From CAYSPT01 sp964432985 (lineage in GTDB: Bacteria > Muiribacteriota > CAYSPT01): DNA of 45,470 bases. How positions within the stretch are numbered: position 1 is the stretch's first letter; every line of letters begins with the position of its first letter. The notes below the pieces were generated by a model. The model did not search any database, had not been told where the DNA came from, and worked only from the letters and a program-made list of their open reading frames with translations. The stretch spans positions 1 to 45,470 of the forward strand of contig CAYSPT010000041.1 in the NCBI GenBank assembly GCA_964432985.1, read 5' to 3'. This document shows, in pieces, positions 8,542 to 16,553 of the stretch. The translations under genes were made by a program, and so were the position numbers.

Positions 8542-8913
8542 ATGGAAGACCGAGCAGAGAGGATCACGTTTGAAGAAGAGCAGATTGAAGACGATATCAC
8601 ACTGCTCAGAATCACCGGGGACCTTGATATGTATACTCTGCCCAAAGCCAAAAGCGTTATCAACGAGCTCATGGAAAACGAGCGTTTCAAACTTTTAATA
8701 GATCTTAGAAGCATGGATTATATTGACAGCTCGGGGCTCGGTTTCTTCATCGGAACGCTCAAAAAGCTGAAGGAAAAAGGCGGAGACCTTAAGCTCATCA
8801 ACCTCAATAACTATATTCAGGGCATATTCAAACTGATCAACCTGAATTACATCATCGACACGTTCGATGATCAGGCAGCAGCCATCGAACGGTTCAGAAA
8901 TCCTGAAAAGTAG
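8542..8913 (+). CDS. STAS-domain protein, anti-sigma factor antagonist type (123 aa)
   Basis: The protein is a single STAS domain. The hallmark 'MDYIDSSGLGFFIGTL' at residues ~54-69 contains the Ser that anti-sigma kinases of the SpoIIAB/RsbW type phosphorylate in SpoIIAA/RsbV relatives. When unphosphorylated, such proteins bind the anti-sigma factor and free the sigma factor. The N-terminus has an acidic extension (EDRAERITFEEEQIEDD). GGGG lies 10 nt before the ATG. It is the first gene after a consensus promoter and is followed 34 bp later by alr. No RsbW-like kinase or PP2C phosphatase is nearby, so its partner is unknown. Confidence 0.88.
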   Translation: MEDRAERITFEEEQIEDDITLLRITGDLDMYTLPKAKSVINELMENERFKLLIDLRSMDYIDSSGLGFFIGTLKKLKEKGGDLKLINLNNYIQGIFKLINLNYIIDTFDDQAAAIERFRNPEK

Positions 8914-8947
8914 CTATCTATTCAAATAGTGGCAGAGGAAACTGACA

Positions 8948-10150
8948 ATGCTTCCGATCCGGCCGACCTGGCTTGAGATCGATCTGAAGGCCCTTCGGTC
9001 TAATGTATCAAATCTGAAACGGCTGCTCAAGCCTTCCACCAGCCTCATGACCGTGGTGAAATCCGACGGTTATAATCTCGGTCTTACCCAGGTGTCCCGG
9101 GCGGCGGCCGAAGGCGGAGCGGACATGCTGGGTGTGGCTTTCGCTTCCGAGGGAGTAAAGATCCGACATTCGGGGATCAAGCTGCCCATCATGACGCTCA
9201 ATTGCGGGACTTTCCTGGAACAGATCGACGCAATTGTCAAATACGACCTGACACACAACGTCAGTTACATCGGGCTGGCAGAAGCGCTTTCTTCAGTAGC
9301 AGAGAAGCACGGCCGCCGCGTGAAGGTGCATGTCAAGGTCGACACCGGTATGGGCCGAATCGGCATATCACCGGCGGGAGCGGTCCACTTCATAAAACAG
9401 CTGCTGGCTCTCAAAGGCCTGACAGTGGAAGGTGTCTACACCCACCTGAGTACGGCTGACGAAGCCGATAAATGGTTTGCCCGGGAACAGTTCGGCCTGT
9501 TTTTGAAACTGAAGGAAAGACTGGAAGAGGAACAGATCACTATCCCTGTCTGGCACATCGGCAACAGCGCTGTGCTGCTCGATTTGCCGGAAATGGAGAT
9601 GGACATGGTCAGAGCCGGCATTACCATTTACGGCTGCTACCCGTCCCGGCAGGTGCAGAGACGAATAAATCTCGAGTCTACATTGTCCTTTAAAACTCGA
9701 ATCGGTTATCTTAAACTTATAAGAGTAGGAAGTCCGGTCAGTTACGGACGTTCTTTCATCGCCCAGCGGGACACGGTGATAGCCACGCTGCCGGCAGGTT
9801 ATGCAGACGGGTACCCCCGCCGTCTCAACGGAGTAGGAGAAGTACTCATCAGGGGCCAGCGGTGCCCCGTAGTGGGAAGAGTGTGTATGGATGAAATGAT
9901 GATCGACGTGACCCACGTCCCGGGCATTTCAACAGGAGACGAAGTCGTTTTGCTGGGACGGCAGGGTGACGAAGAGATCAGTGTCGAAGAAATGGCCGGC
10001 TGGTTGGAAACCATCACCTACGAGGTGTTGACCATGTTCAGCCAGCGGCTGCCGAGAGTTTACAGGGAAGGTGATGACATCGTGGAGGTCCTCAGTATAC
10101 TCGGACCACACGCGCCGTTCTGGCCGTACAGGGAGGGACCGACATCATGA
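8948..10150 (+). CDS. alr: Alanine racemase
   Basis: PLP-dependent interconversion of L- and D-alanine, supplying D-Ala for peptidoglycan; cytosolic. The TIM-barrel N-terminal domain starts 'TWLEIDLKALRSN' and holds the PLP Lys in 'VVKSDGYNLG'. Further signatures are 'DTGMGRIGI', 'GNSAVLLDL', 'DMVRAGITIYG', 'SYGRSF', 'LPAGYADGYPRRLN' (catalytic Tyr) and 'RVCMDEMMIDVT'. At 400 aa it is slightly longer than typical because of the C-terminal tail. The usual VKANAYGHG is changed to VKSDGYNLG, keeping the Lys but replacing the His. AGAGGAA lies 7 nt upstream of the ATG. The stop overlaps the next start (ATGA at 10147-10150), coupling it to the DnaB-like ATPase, an unusual partner. Confidence 0.92.
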   Translation: MLPIRPTWLEIDLKALRSNVSNLKRLLKPSTSLMTVVKSDGYNLGLTQVSRAAAEGGADMLGVAFASEGVKIRHSGIKLPIMTLNCGTFLEQIDAIVKYDLTHNVSYIGLAEALSSVAEKHGRRVKVHVKVDTGMGRIGISPAGAVHFIKQLLALKGLTVEGVYTHLSTADEADKWFAREQFGLFLKLKERLEEEQITIPVWHIGNSAVLLDLPEMEMDMVRAGITIYGCYPSRQVQRRINLESTLSFKTRIGYLKLIRVGSPVSYGRSFIAQRDTVIATLPAGYADGYPRRLNGVGEVLIRGQRCPVVGRVCMDEMMIDVTHVPGISTGDEVVLLGRQGDEEISVEEMAGWLETITYEVLTMFSQRLPRVYREGDDIVEVLSILGPHAPFWPYREGPTS

Positions 10151-11991
10151 AATGCCGCAAGTGCGGAGTACAGATTGAAGACACCAACATCAGCGGATAT
10201 TGCGGGTACTGTGCCTACCAGGCTTACCGGGAGAAGTTGTCGCAGTCGGAAAGCCAGATGGAAATCACACAGATTGCGCCAGTCAGAACCGAAGATGTCG
10301 AAAAATCTGTCATCGCGCCGGTGAGCATGGTAGAGATACCTGCTTCATCTGCTCCCGATTCACCTGCTCCCCCGGGTCCTCCCGGTACATCCGCTCCCCT
10401 GGCCACCGATGTAAGCCTGTATAGTGAAGAACTCGAGCAGGCGCTGATCAAGGGATTTATTCACGATAAATACTGCCTGGGGAAAAGTATCGAGGACGGA
10501 TTTTCAGCTCAGATGCTGCAGTCCCGTGAAGGACGAAAACTGTGCGAACTGGTGTTTGACATCTACACCAAACGTATTCCCAACGCTGCCATGGACCTGA
10601 TGGTCATCGAGAATATCCTCAAGGATAAAGGACTTAACACGTCGTCCATGGAAAAGTTCTTCTCCGCCGTCAAGCAGCAGCAGCCTCCCCAATTCGCACA
10701 GGTGAAAGCATATATAGATATCATCAAGAAACGGGTCAGCATCGAGACCCTGGCCCGTATCAACAAGCGTCTCACTGATTACAGCGAGGGACGTGGATCA
10801 GATGTGGGAAAGGACCTGCTCGATTTTACCAGCGAGATCATGATGGATCTCAGAGACATGCAGAAGAGAACCACCCGCAGAAAGCTCAATCTCATCAAAG
10901 ACCAGATGCTGGGCATCGCCGAGAACATCCAGAAACGCGAGCATACTGGTGAGGTGGAAAACCTGGGATTCAGCCTTCGGCCTTTCTACGATCTCAATGC
11001 CTCGCTTTCGGGGCTGAGAAATGGCTTCTTCTACGGAATAGCCGGTGCGCCCCGGCGGGGGAAAACCAGTTTCACCCTGGAACTGGCCACCCTGGTGTCA
11101 TCCAATGAAGGAGCACCCGTTCTTTTCTTCACCTGGGAGCAGACCAGGCTCAACCTGACTTACCGTCTGCTGGCCAAGGAAAGCAAGATAAATCCCGACA
11201 CCTTGCAGCGTAAACGGATCATGAACGACGACATCATGGAAGAGAACTTCCGTGTCGGTTGGAGAAAGATGGAGAAGTACATGGAGAAGTTCTACCTGAT
11301 CGAAGGCTCCAAGATGGACACGGTGGACCGCATCAAAGCCCACGCCTACAACATCATGCAGGCGCACGACACCGACAATATCGCCATCTTTCTGGACTAC
11401 ATACAGAAAATGCCCCTGGCCAAAGAGTACGGCTCCGAGAAGTTCCGTGTAGAGGAAATATCCACTTCCCTCAAGGGGCTATCCATCGAACTCAACTGCC
11501 CCATCCTGGCCATATCCGCCCTGTCGAAAGAGGGGTGCAACGAAGACACGGAGATCGCTACCAGCCGTCCTATGATCTACCACTGTAAGGGAAGCGGCGA
11601 TATCGAGTACGACCTGGACTGCGCCATGATCATGGCCAAGGACTGGGACGACTCCAGGGAGTTGGCCCAGCAGCTCAAGCACAAGGCAGAAGCCATGGGC
11701 AAAGACGCCATCCACATCCCCAAGATAGATATCATCAACGTGCACCTGGACAAGAACCGTGACGCGCCGGAGGGAATCAGTTCCACGGTCCAGTACTTCT
11801 TCTTCATCGAGCAGAACAAGTTCATGGAACTGGGTTACAAGACGGAAGCCGATCACTACCGCTTCACCAAGATCGAGAACCTGATCACAAAGCTCATGGA
11901 GGAGGGGTACATCGTCTTCAGAGATATCGAAACCGATTTGACAGCTCCCGCGGACGGCACCGGACGCCGCAAGATACGGTTGAAGTACTAG
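10147..11991 (+). CDS. Zinc-ribbon DnaB/RecA-type ATPase, DnaB helicase-like (614 aa)
   Basis: The N-terminus is a zinc ribbon (C3-x2-C6 and C19-x2-C22), then a Pro/Ser-rich linker (~55-90). A helical domain (~92-240) resembles the DnaB N-terminal domain ('LEQALIKGFI', 'NAAMDLMVIENIL'). A RecA-like C-terminal domain has a Walker A 'GAPRRGKT' at ~300-307, a DnaB-style Glu in 'FFTWEQ', a Walker B 'IFLDYIQKM' at ~413-421, and 'GSGDIEYDLDCAMIM', which matches the DnaB 'GSIEQDADVV' segment. DnaB is the replicative helicase, but this version has an added zinc ribbon and altered motifs and is coupled to alr, so a specialised paralogue is more likely. It could be an accessory helicase or a KaiC/RadA-like ATPase. 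Confidence 0.8.
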   Translation: MKCRKCGVQIEDTNISGYCGYCAYQAYREKLSQSESQMEITQIAPVRTEDVEKSVIAPVSMVEIPASSAPDSPAPPGPPGTSAPLATDVSLYSEELEQALIKGFIHDKYCLGKSIEDGFSAQMLQSREGRKLCELVFDIYTKRIPNAAMDLMVIENILKDKGLNTSSMEKFFSAVKQQQPPQFAQVKAYIDIIKKRVSIETLARINKRLTDYSEGRGSDVGKDLLDFTSEIMMDLRDMQKRTTRRKLNLIKDQMLGIAENIQKREHTGEVENLGFSLRPFYDLNASLSGLRNGFFYGIAGAPRRGKTSFTLELATLVSSNEGAPVLFFTWEQTRLNLTYRLLAKESKINPDTLQRKRIMNDDIMEENFRVGWRKMEKYMEKFYLIEGSKMDTVDRIKAHAYNIMQAHDTDNIAIFLDYIQKMPLAKEYGSEKFRVEEISTSLKGLSIELNCPILAISALSKEGCNEDTEIATSRPMIYHCKGSGDIEYDLDCAMIMAKDWDDSRELAQQLKHKAEAMGKDAIHIPKIDIINVHLDKNRDAPEGISSTVQYFFFIEQNKFMELGYKTEADHYRFTKIENLITKLMEEGYIVFRDIETDLTAPADGTGRRKIRLKY

Positions 11992-12317
11992 ACGATAGCC
12001 CCGCAGCCTTCAATATCGCCCATTCCGCCCGGATGCTGGTGCAGCACCTGGATGAGCTGCTTGCTTTTCTCTAGTAAGTTATCCTTTTCTCTATGCTTAA
12101 TTTTCTCCGTGCTCAAGTTTTTCCAAGCTCAAGTTTTTCCAAGCTCAAGTTTTTCCAAGCTCAAGTTTTTCCAAGCTTTATCAGCAGCTTGGTCCCTGAG
12201 TGTTTCTAAAATAGTTATTGCGTAGTAGAATTAAGGGAGCGGGTGTGACCAGGCCGATAGTATCCACAGCATGGGTCAAATCGAACACTGTAGTTTTTGA
12301 TCGGGAGGGACTTTTTC
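11992..12317. other. 326-bp gap with tandem array and leader of the lipoprotein gene
   Basis: The first ~80 bp stay open in one frame to a TAG at 12072-12074 but have no separate start. The 16-bp array and its degenerate neighbours fill ~12079-12174. The rest is an AT-rich leader with TAAAAT at 12207-12212 as a weak -10 candidate and no convincing -35. I see no RNA gene here. Confidence 0.6.
12111..12174. repeat. 16-bp intergenic tandem array, 4 exact units
   Basis: Four perfect head-to-tail copies of gctcaagtttttccaa (12111-12126, 12127-12142, 12143-12158, 12159-12174), preceded by at least one degenerate unit (12095-12110). Exact identity suggests recent expansion. It lies 120 bp after the DnaB-like gene and 143 bp before the lipoprotein gene. 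Confidence 0.92.
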
Positions 12318-13979
12318 TTGTCCGAATGTTTACGCGGTAGTTATCTCAAACTGACGGTGGTTTGCGTTCTGGTTGCCGTTCTCGGCGTACTTAGCGGCTG
12401 CCTGGGGGAAGGCGGGGGTGGCGGAGCGGTAGTCAACTTTACGCCGGAACAGGAGTTTTACCGTGTCAAGCTCACCTTTCATGAAGAAAACATCAAATAC
12501 TCAAAAACTCTGCTTGATGAGCATCTCAAACAACTCAGGAACCTGGAAAAGAAGACCGATAACCGAGCACTTAAAATAGGCATCCACCGCTATATTGCTC
12601 TCGATCTTTATCTCAAGGCGCGACTGGAAAGCTTCGAGACGGTAAAGGACGAAAAAAGTTTTCAACGCCGTCTGGACCGGGCCGGGGAGGCAGAGAAAAT
12701 CCTGCTTAAACTGGTGGAGGTCGACCCTGAAAACCTGGACTGCGCGCTCATCCTGGGACTCACCGAACAACTGCTGGGACAGCTTCAACCCGATGCGGTT
12801 CTTGCCGCCGCTCACCTGGAGCATGCACTCAAATATTTCAGGAAAGTCCGCCTTACCGATCCGGGGTTTGAAAGCACATTTCTCATTGGAGGACACCCGG
12901 TTACCGCCCTGGACGCCCTGCTGGCCGAAGCCGACGTCTACCGCTGCCTGGGGCGCTTTCAAATAGCCGCCACATGGTTTGAACGGGCCCTGGCCTCTGA
13001 TCCAACGGTGCGGCGACGGTCAAATTACCGCATTCCCAAGGCCCTGCTGGCGGCAGATATGCTTTACTGGGACGAAGCTATTGCATTGCTGGAATTGTTC
13101 AAGGGAGACCGTTTCAGGGACGACCCGGACTGGGGAATGGGGCTGTGGCTTCTCAAGGGAATTTACCAGCGGATGCTGGAGATCGGGAACAGTGAGTATC
13201 AAACCGATATCCAGACGGTGACAGACTTACTTAAAGATTCCAACAACTACTTTTCGGGTACGAAAATTTCGTTGTTTCTCACTGTTCTCAAAATGGTCCC
13301 TCCACAGAGAACCAGACTTGTGAAAGCTCTGCGGATCATGGATGACGGACGGTGGAAAGACGCTGAAACGGTCCTGGTTTCACTGCTCAACGATCCCGAC
13401 ACCACCGGCTGGTACCAGTCGGGTGTGGTCATGTCGCTGGACCGTTGCCGGGAACATCTTGCGAAGAGCACTGCGGAGAGAAGAAAATCTCTGTCCGCTT
13501 TTATAGATGATTATCCGCTTCATCCGGGCGTAGTTGAAATGCAGCGAACGATCGATCGAATCGACCGCGAGGTGCGGCAAGCAGAAAACGAAGCGGTTTC
13601 CTCACCCGGCATGAAACCGCCCGCAGAGCTGCCCGGTTTGTTCGAAGGGGACGGACCGTACCTGGTCTGGCCCGAACCGCGGAATGACAAGCAGGGACGT
13701 CCATCGCTTCGCCTCGAAGCTGTTTCCGGTCAGCTTGAAACCGGGCCGGTTACCGTACTGGGAACGGTACGGGGTACTGATTTCAGAAAGCTGGCAGAGG
13801 AAACAGGTCCGGGAGTGTTCAGCTTCGATTTCTTTACCGGGGAACAGCTACAGAGCAGCGAGGCGAGGGTGCTGGACATTACCATGAACCTGGAAAACCA
13901 GGGGCTCGAGTGCACCTTCGCCGTTCCTCTCCCGCCTGAAAAGGACATGAGCGAACACAGTGAAGCAGGGAAAAAATAA
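12318..13979 (+). CDS. TPR-repeat lipoprotein (553 aa)
   Basis: The lead peptide ends in a lipobox 'VLGVLSGC' followed by a Gly-rich stretch, so it is a lipid-anchored periplasmic protein. TTG at 12318 is chosen as start because GGGAGGG (12303-12309) lies 8 nt upstream; an in-frame TTG at 12297 lacks a site. The body is a helical TPR-type solenoid (~40-430; for example 'AEKILLKLVEVDPENLDCALILGL' region, 'ATWFERALASDP'). A separate C-terminal beta-rich domain (~450-550) follows a Pro-rich hinge. It probably scaffolds an envelope complex. It stands alone between the 16-bp array and a strong terminator. Confidence 0.75.
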   Translation: MSECLRGSYLKLTVVCVLVAVLGVLSGCLGEGGGGGAVVNFTPEQEFYRVKLTFHEENIKYSKTLLDEHLKQLRNLEKKTDNRALKIGIHRYIALDLYLKARLESFETVKDEKSFQRRLDRAGEAEKILLKLVEVDPENLDCALILGLTEQLLGQLQPDAVLAAAHLEHALKYFRKVRLTDPGFESTFLIGGHPVTALDALLAEADVYRCLGRFQIAATWFERALASDPTVRRRSNYRIPKALLAADMLYWDEAIALLELFKGDRFRDDPDWGMGLWLLKGIYQRMLEIGNSEYQTDIQTVTDLLKDSNNYFSGTKISLFLTVLKMVPPQRTRLVKALRIMDDGRWKDAETVLVSLLNDPDTTGWYQSGVVMSLDRCREHLAKSTAERRKSLSAFIDDYPLHPGVVEMQRTIDRIDREVRQAENEAVSSPGMKPPAELPGLFEGDGPYLVWPEPRNDKQGRPSLRLEAVSGQLETGPVTVLGTVRGTDFRKLAEETGPGVFSFDFFTGEQLQSSEARVLDITMNLENQGLECTFAVPLPPEKDMSEHSEAGKK

Positions 13980-14018
13980 AACTCCTCGCCGACCGTACTG
14001 CAGTCAACGAGGAGTTTT
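13978..14018. terminator. Bidirectional rho-independent terminator
   Basis: AAAACTCCTCG (13978-13988) pairs perfectly with CGAGGAGTTTT (14008-14018) around a 19-nt loop. TTTTCTTC follows on the plus strand, and the AAAA on the left gives a T-run for the minus strand. It overlaps the lipoprotein stop codon and lies between convergent genes. Confidence 0.85.
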
Positions 14019-14075
14019 CTTCGTCTCCACAACGGCAATACCGGTTGATCAACCCGGCTCATTACTTAATCCGGC

Positions 14076-15281
14076 TTAGCCTGTCACCGGTGTACCGCAC
14101 TCGCCGCAGAATTTGACACCGGGCGTGAGTTCGGCATTACACTTGGCGCAGGCGGCCGGCGCTCCGGCTACTATCTGCTTCTCTCCGCACTCGCCGCAGA
14201 ACTTGGCACCCGAATCAACGCGGGCGCCGCAACTGTGACAGAAAATCTGTGTAGCCATGGCCGATCCACACTCGTTACAGAACTTAGAGGTACCTGACAC
14301 GGTAGCCTGACACTTCGGGCAGGTCTGCCCGGGTGCAGCGGGAGCCGCGGCAGGCTGAGCGGCCACAGCGGCCGCAGCTCCGGGAACAGCGCCACCCCCT
14401 GCTCCGGCTGCCTGAGCCATGCTCTGGGAAATCATCCCGGGCATCATGGCGCCGAACCCGGCACCAAGACCAAGCCCCATCCCGGCAGAGGCCATACCCC
14501 CAGCCCCGCCACCGGCGCCGCCGGCGCCGCCTTTGGCAGCGTCACCGATAGCACGGGCGGCCTTGAACTGCATGTACCGATTCAAGTTACCCAGGGCCCC
14601 CATGCCGGCCCGCTCGTCCATCATCTTCTGGACCTCTTCGGGAGGGGTGATAGCCCCTATGAAAAAATCCACCAGCTCGATTCCGTACTTGGTGAAATCC
14701 TCCATCACCCTGGCCTTTAGGCCCGCGGCCAGCTCATCGTACATCTTCGGCAGATCGATGATGGTCTGCAGGTTCTCGCCCAGCATATCGGTCAGCCGGG
14801 CCACGATTATGTCCCGCAGATAATCCTCAACATCCCCGGTGGTGTACCGCCCCTGCGTTCCAGCCAACTGCCCAATAAACACCATGCTGTCCGTCACCCG
14901 CAGGGAAAACTTGCCGAAGCTGCGCAGCCGCACCATGTCCAGTTCGGTGTCCCTGAACAGGATAGGTTCCTTGGTTCCCCACTTCATGTCGATGAAGGTT
15001 TTCTTGGCCACGAAATATACCTGTGCCTGAAATGGTGACTCCGTCCACGGAACTGTCAGTATACGTGTCAGCAGCGGAACATTCTGCGTGGTCAGCGTAA
15101 ACCTGCCCGGACCGAAGGTGTCGTAGGATTTGCCATCACGAAAAAAGACCGCTTCCTGATTCTCCTGTACGATCAGCTGGGCCCCCAGCTTGATGTCTAC
15201 TGAGCCTTCAGGCGGCTCACGGTGCACCATGGCTTTACCGGTCTCGTCGAAAAACTTAATTACTTCCATGCGTATTCCCAT
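14076..15281 (-). CDS. SPFH/Band 7-domain protein with C-terminal zinc ribbons (401 aa)
   Basis: Residues ~1-240 match the cytoplasmic SPFH group sometimes called 'virion core protein-like' (COG4260): 'EGSVDIKLGAQLIVQENQEA' region, 'FGPGRFTL', and a long helix ending 'EVQKMMDERAGMG'. A Gly/Ala/Met-rich low-complexity linker (~245-318) leads to three zinc-ribbon units: CPKC/CNEC, CHSC/CGEC and CAKC/CGEC. There is no TM helix, so membrane attachment would be indirect. The minus-strand site AGGTGAT lies just before the ATG. It is the last gene of the 14076-20965 module. Genes of this type are often found with membrane-stress proteins. The molecular role is unknown. Confidence 0.82.
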   Translation of the reverse strand: MGIRMEVIKFFDETGKAMVHREPPEGSVDIKLGAQLIVQENQEAVFFRDGKSYDTFGPGRFTLTTQNVPLLTRILTVPWTESPFQAQVYFVAKKTFIDMKWGTKEPILFRDTELDMVRLRSFGKFSLRVTDSMVFIGQLAGTQGRYTTGDVEDYLRDIIVARLTDMLGENLQTIIDLPKMYDELAAGLKARVMEDFTKYGIELVDFFIGAITPPEEVQKMMDERAGMGALGNLNRYMQFKAARAIGDAAKGGAGGAGGGAGGMASAGMGLGLGAGFGAMMPGMISQSMAQAAGAGGGAVPGAAAAVAAQPAAAPAAPGQTCPKCQATVSGTSKFCNECGSAMATQIFCHSCGARVDSGAKFCGECGEKQIVAGAPAACAKCNAELTPGVKFCGECGTPVTG

Positions 15282-15296
15282 GCAGTATCACCTCAC

Positions 15297-15881
15297 TTAA
15301 AGTTCTGCTGCCGGGGGTTGGCAGATCATCCGCTCCCGGTTGTTGTAATGCTCGTCAAATTCCCGGCACAGGTCCATGGCCGAGCGGGTGGCAGCCTTGA
15401 GCTGCTGGTGATCGTTTAAATGATCGCTCACTGAAGCGCTTACCTCAGCCACGGCCTTTTCCAGTCCCTCGATTCGTTCAATCAGAGCCATGTCAAACTG
15501 GTACAGGCGGTCCAGTTCCGCTTCCCGTACCTTGACCACATCGAACAGCCCCGTGTACCCGTATTTGGCGTAGCGCAGGCGGCTGACGATTTTTTCCATG
15601 CCCTTCTTTACCCGGTCAACCTCGTTGACCACCATGAGACCGCCACCATCCACCAGTTCGCGCATGACCGGGTCCAGGCGTGCCCGGAGCTCGTCCACCT
15701 TTTTCGCCAGAAACTCCCGTAGCAGCTTGTCCGTTTCACGGCGCAGCTCCTTGTTCAGGTACCCCTGAAATCCCGGAATCTTGAGCAGCAACTGTTCGAA
15801 CGAGTTGCGGTCCTGCATTACTTTCCCTGCCAGATTTTCCATGTCACCCATTCCTTCCATGCCCGGTTTTCGTTGGGGCAT
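15297..15881 (-). CDS. Helical protein of unknown function (194 aa), partner of the SPFH gene
   Basis: The protein is almost all alpha-helical and highly charged ('YLNKELRRETDKLLREFLAK' region, then coiled-coil-like helices around residues 95-165). There is no signal peptide, TM segment or catalytic motif. It ends 15 bp before the SPFH start and is probably co-translated. The start at 15881 has only a weak AGGT site; an internal ATG (starting MENLAGKV) has GGAAGGA 9 nt upstream and may be the true start. A strong hairpin lies 25 nt upstream of 15881. It could function like PspA-type coiled-coil effectors, but I see no PspA signature. Confidence 0.65.
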   Translation of the reverse strand: MPQRKPGMEGMGDMENLAGKVMQDRNSFEQLLLKIPGFQGYLNKELRRETDKLLREFLAKKVDELRARLDPVMRELVDGGGLMVVNEVDRVKKGMEKIVSRLRYAKYGYTGLFDVVKVREAELDRLYQFDMALIERIEGLEKAVAEVSASVSDHLNDHQQLKAATRSAMDLCREFDEHYNNRERMICQPPAAEL

Positions 15882-15906
15882 TACCTAAAATAATCATCGA
15901 AAGCTC

Positions 15907-15934
15907 GGCTCAGGCCGAACTATTCGGCCGAGCC
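15907..15934. terminator. Strong intra-operon hairpin
   Basis: GGCTCAGGCCGAA (15907-15919) pairs with TTCGGCCGAGCC (15923-15934), twelve base pairs with one bulged A and a CTA loop; AAGC/GCTT can extend it outward. On the minus strand it sits between the 184-aa and 194-aa genes without a good T-run, so it may be a partial terminator, an RNA-processing stop or an attenuator. Confidence 0.55.
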
Positions 15935-15981
15935 CGCTTACTCCACAAGCATGTCTGCTGCGGTAACTCATGATAAGCGGG

Positions 15982-16536
15982 CTAGTACACATCGTTTCCC
16001 TGGCTGAGCTGATTCTCCACCGCGTCGGCGCGGCGGGCTATTTCAAAAAGCACGGTTCCCGTTTTATCCGGATCCAGCGACGATACCGGCACGTTGGCCG
16101 ACACCACGAAGTACTCATTGCCCTGGATGGTCTTGACACCAAACGCCCCGCAGGACATCGTGCTGTTAAGACGTAACAAATTGGTGGCAAAATGCTCTTT
16201 GACAGGACCGCAGACGGATAGCATGGAGACGATTTCGTCCCCGATATCGTCACGGCCATTGAACATGATATACACCTTCTGGAGACGGTCCTCGGCCAGG
16301 GGAACCACCACCCGCCAGCCGGCTTGCGACCGGGACGTTTCAAATCCCGTCTTCTCCACCACCTGCTGCATGCGTTCCTCGGTATCGCTGCCGGGCACAT
16401 CAGGACAAGCATGGGGCTCGAGTTCGCCGGCTCCGGCGGTTGCTTCCGTAAGGCCCTTGCCGCACCGGATGCAAAAAGAACTGCCGGCGCCGTTCTCCAA
16501 TTCACATGAGGTACAAATCTTGGCTTCTTCTCCCAT
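15982..16536 (-). CDS. Zinc ribbon plus YbjN/CesT-like domain protein (184 aa)
   Basis: The N-terminus has a zinc ribbon (CTSC at residues 8-11 and CIRC at 22-25). After a short linker, residues ~55-180 look like a YbjN/type III chaperone-type alpha/beta domain ('GWRVVVPL', 'KVYIMFNG', 'LLRLNSTMSCGAFG', 'YFVVSANVPVSSLDP'). YbjN relatives are small cytosolic proteins linked to stress and motility phenotypes; CesT-like domains bind partner proteins. AGGAGG lies 11 nt upstream, next to the SpeE-like stop 18 bp before. The domain call is by pattern, not search. Confidence 0.65.
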   Translation of the reverse strand: MGEEAKICTSCELENGAGSSFCIRCGKGLTEATAGAGELEPHACPDVPGSDTEERMQQVVEKTGFETSRSQAGWRVVVPLAEDRLQKVYIMFNGRDDIGDEIVSMLSVCGPVKEHFATNLLRLNSTMSCGAFGVKTIQGNEYFVVSANVPVSSLDPDKTGTVLFEIARRADAVENQLSQGNDVY

Positions 16537-16553
16537 AGTACTTATACCCTCCT

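Noticed and set aside
11943..12074. Frame extending past the DnaB-like gene in another phase, ending 'LDELLAFL'
   Set aside because: It has no start outside the DnaB-like coding region and only ~27 codons of its own; probably chance, although it borders the 16-bp array.
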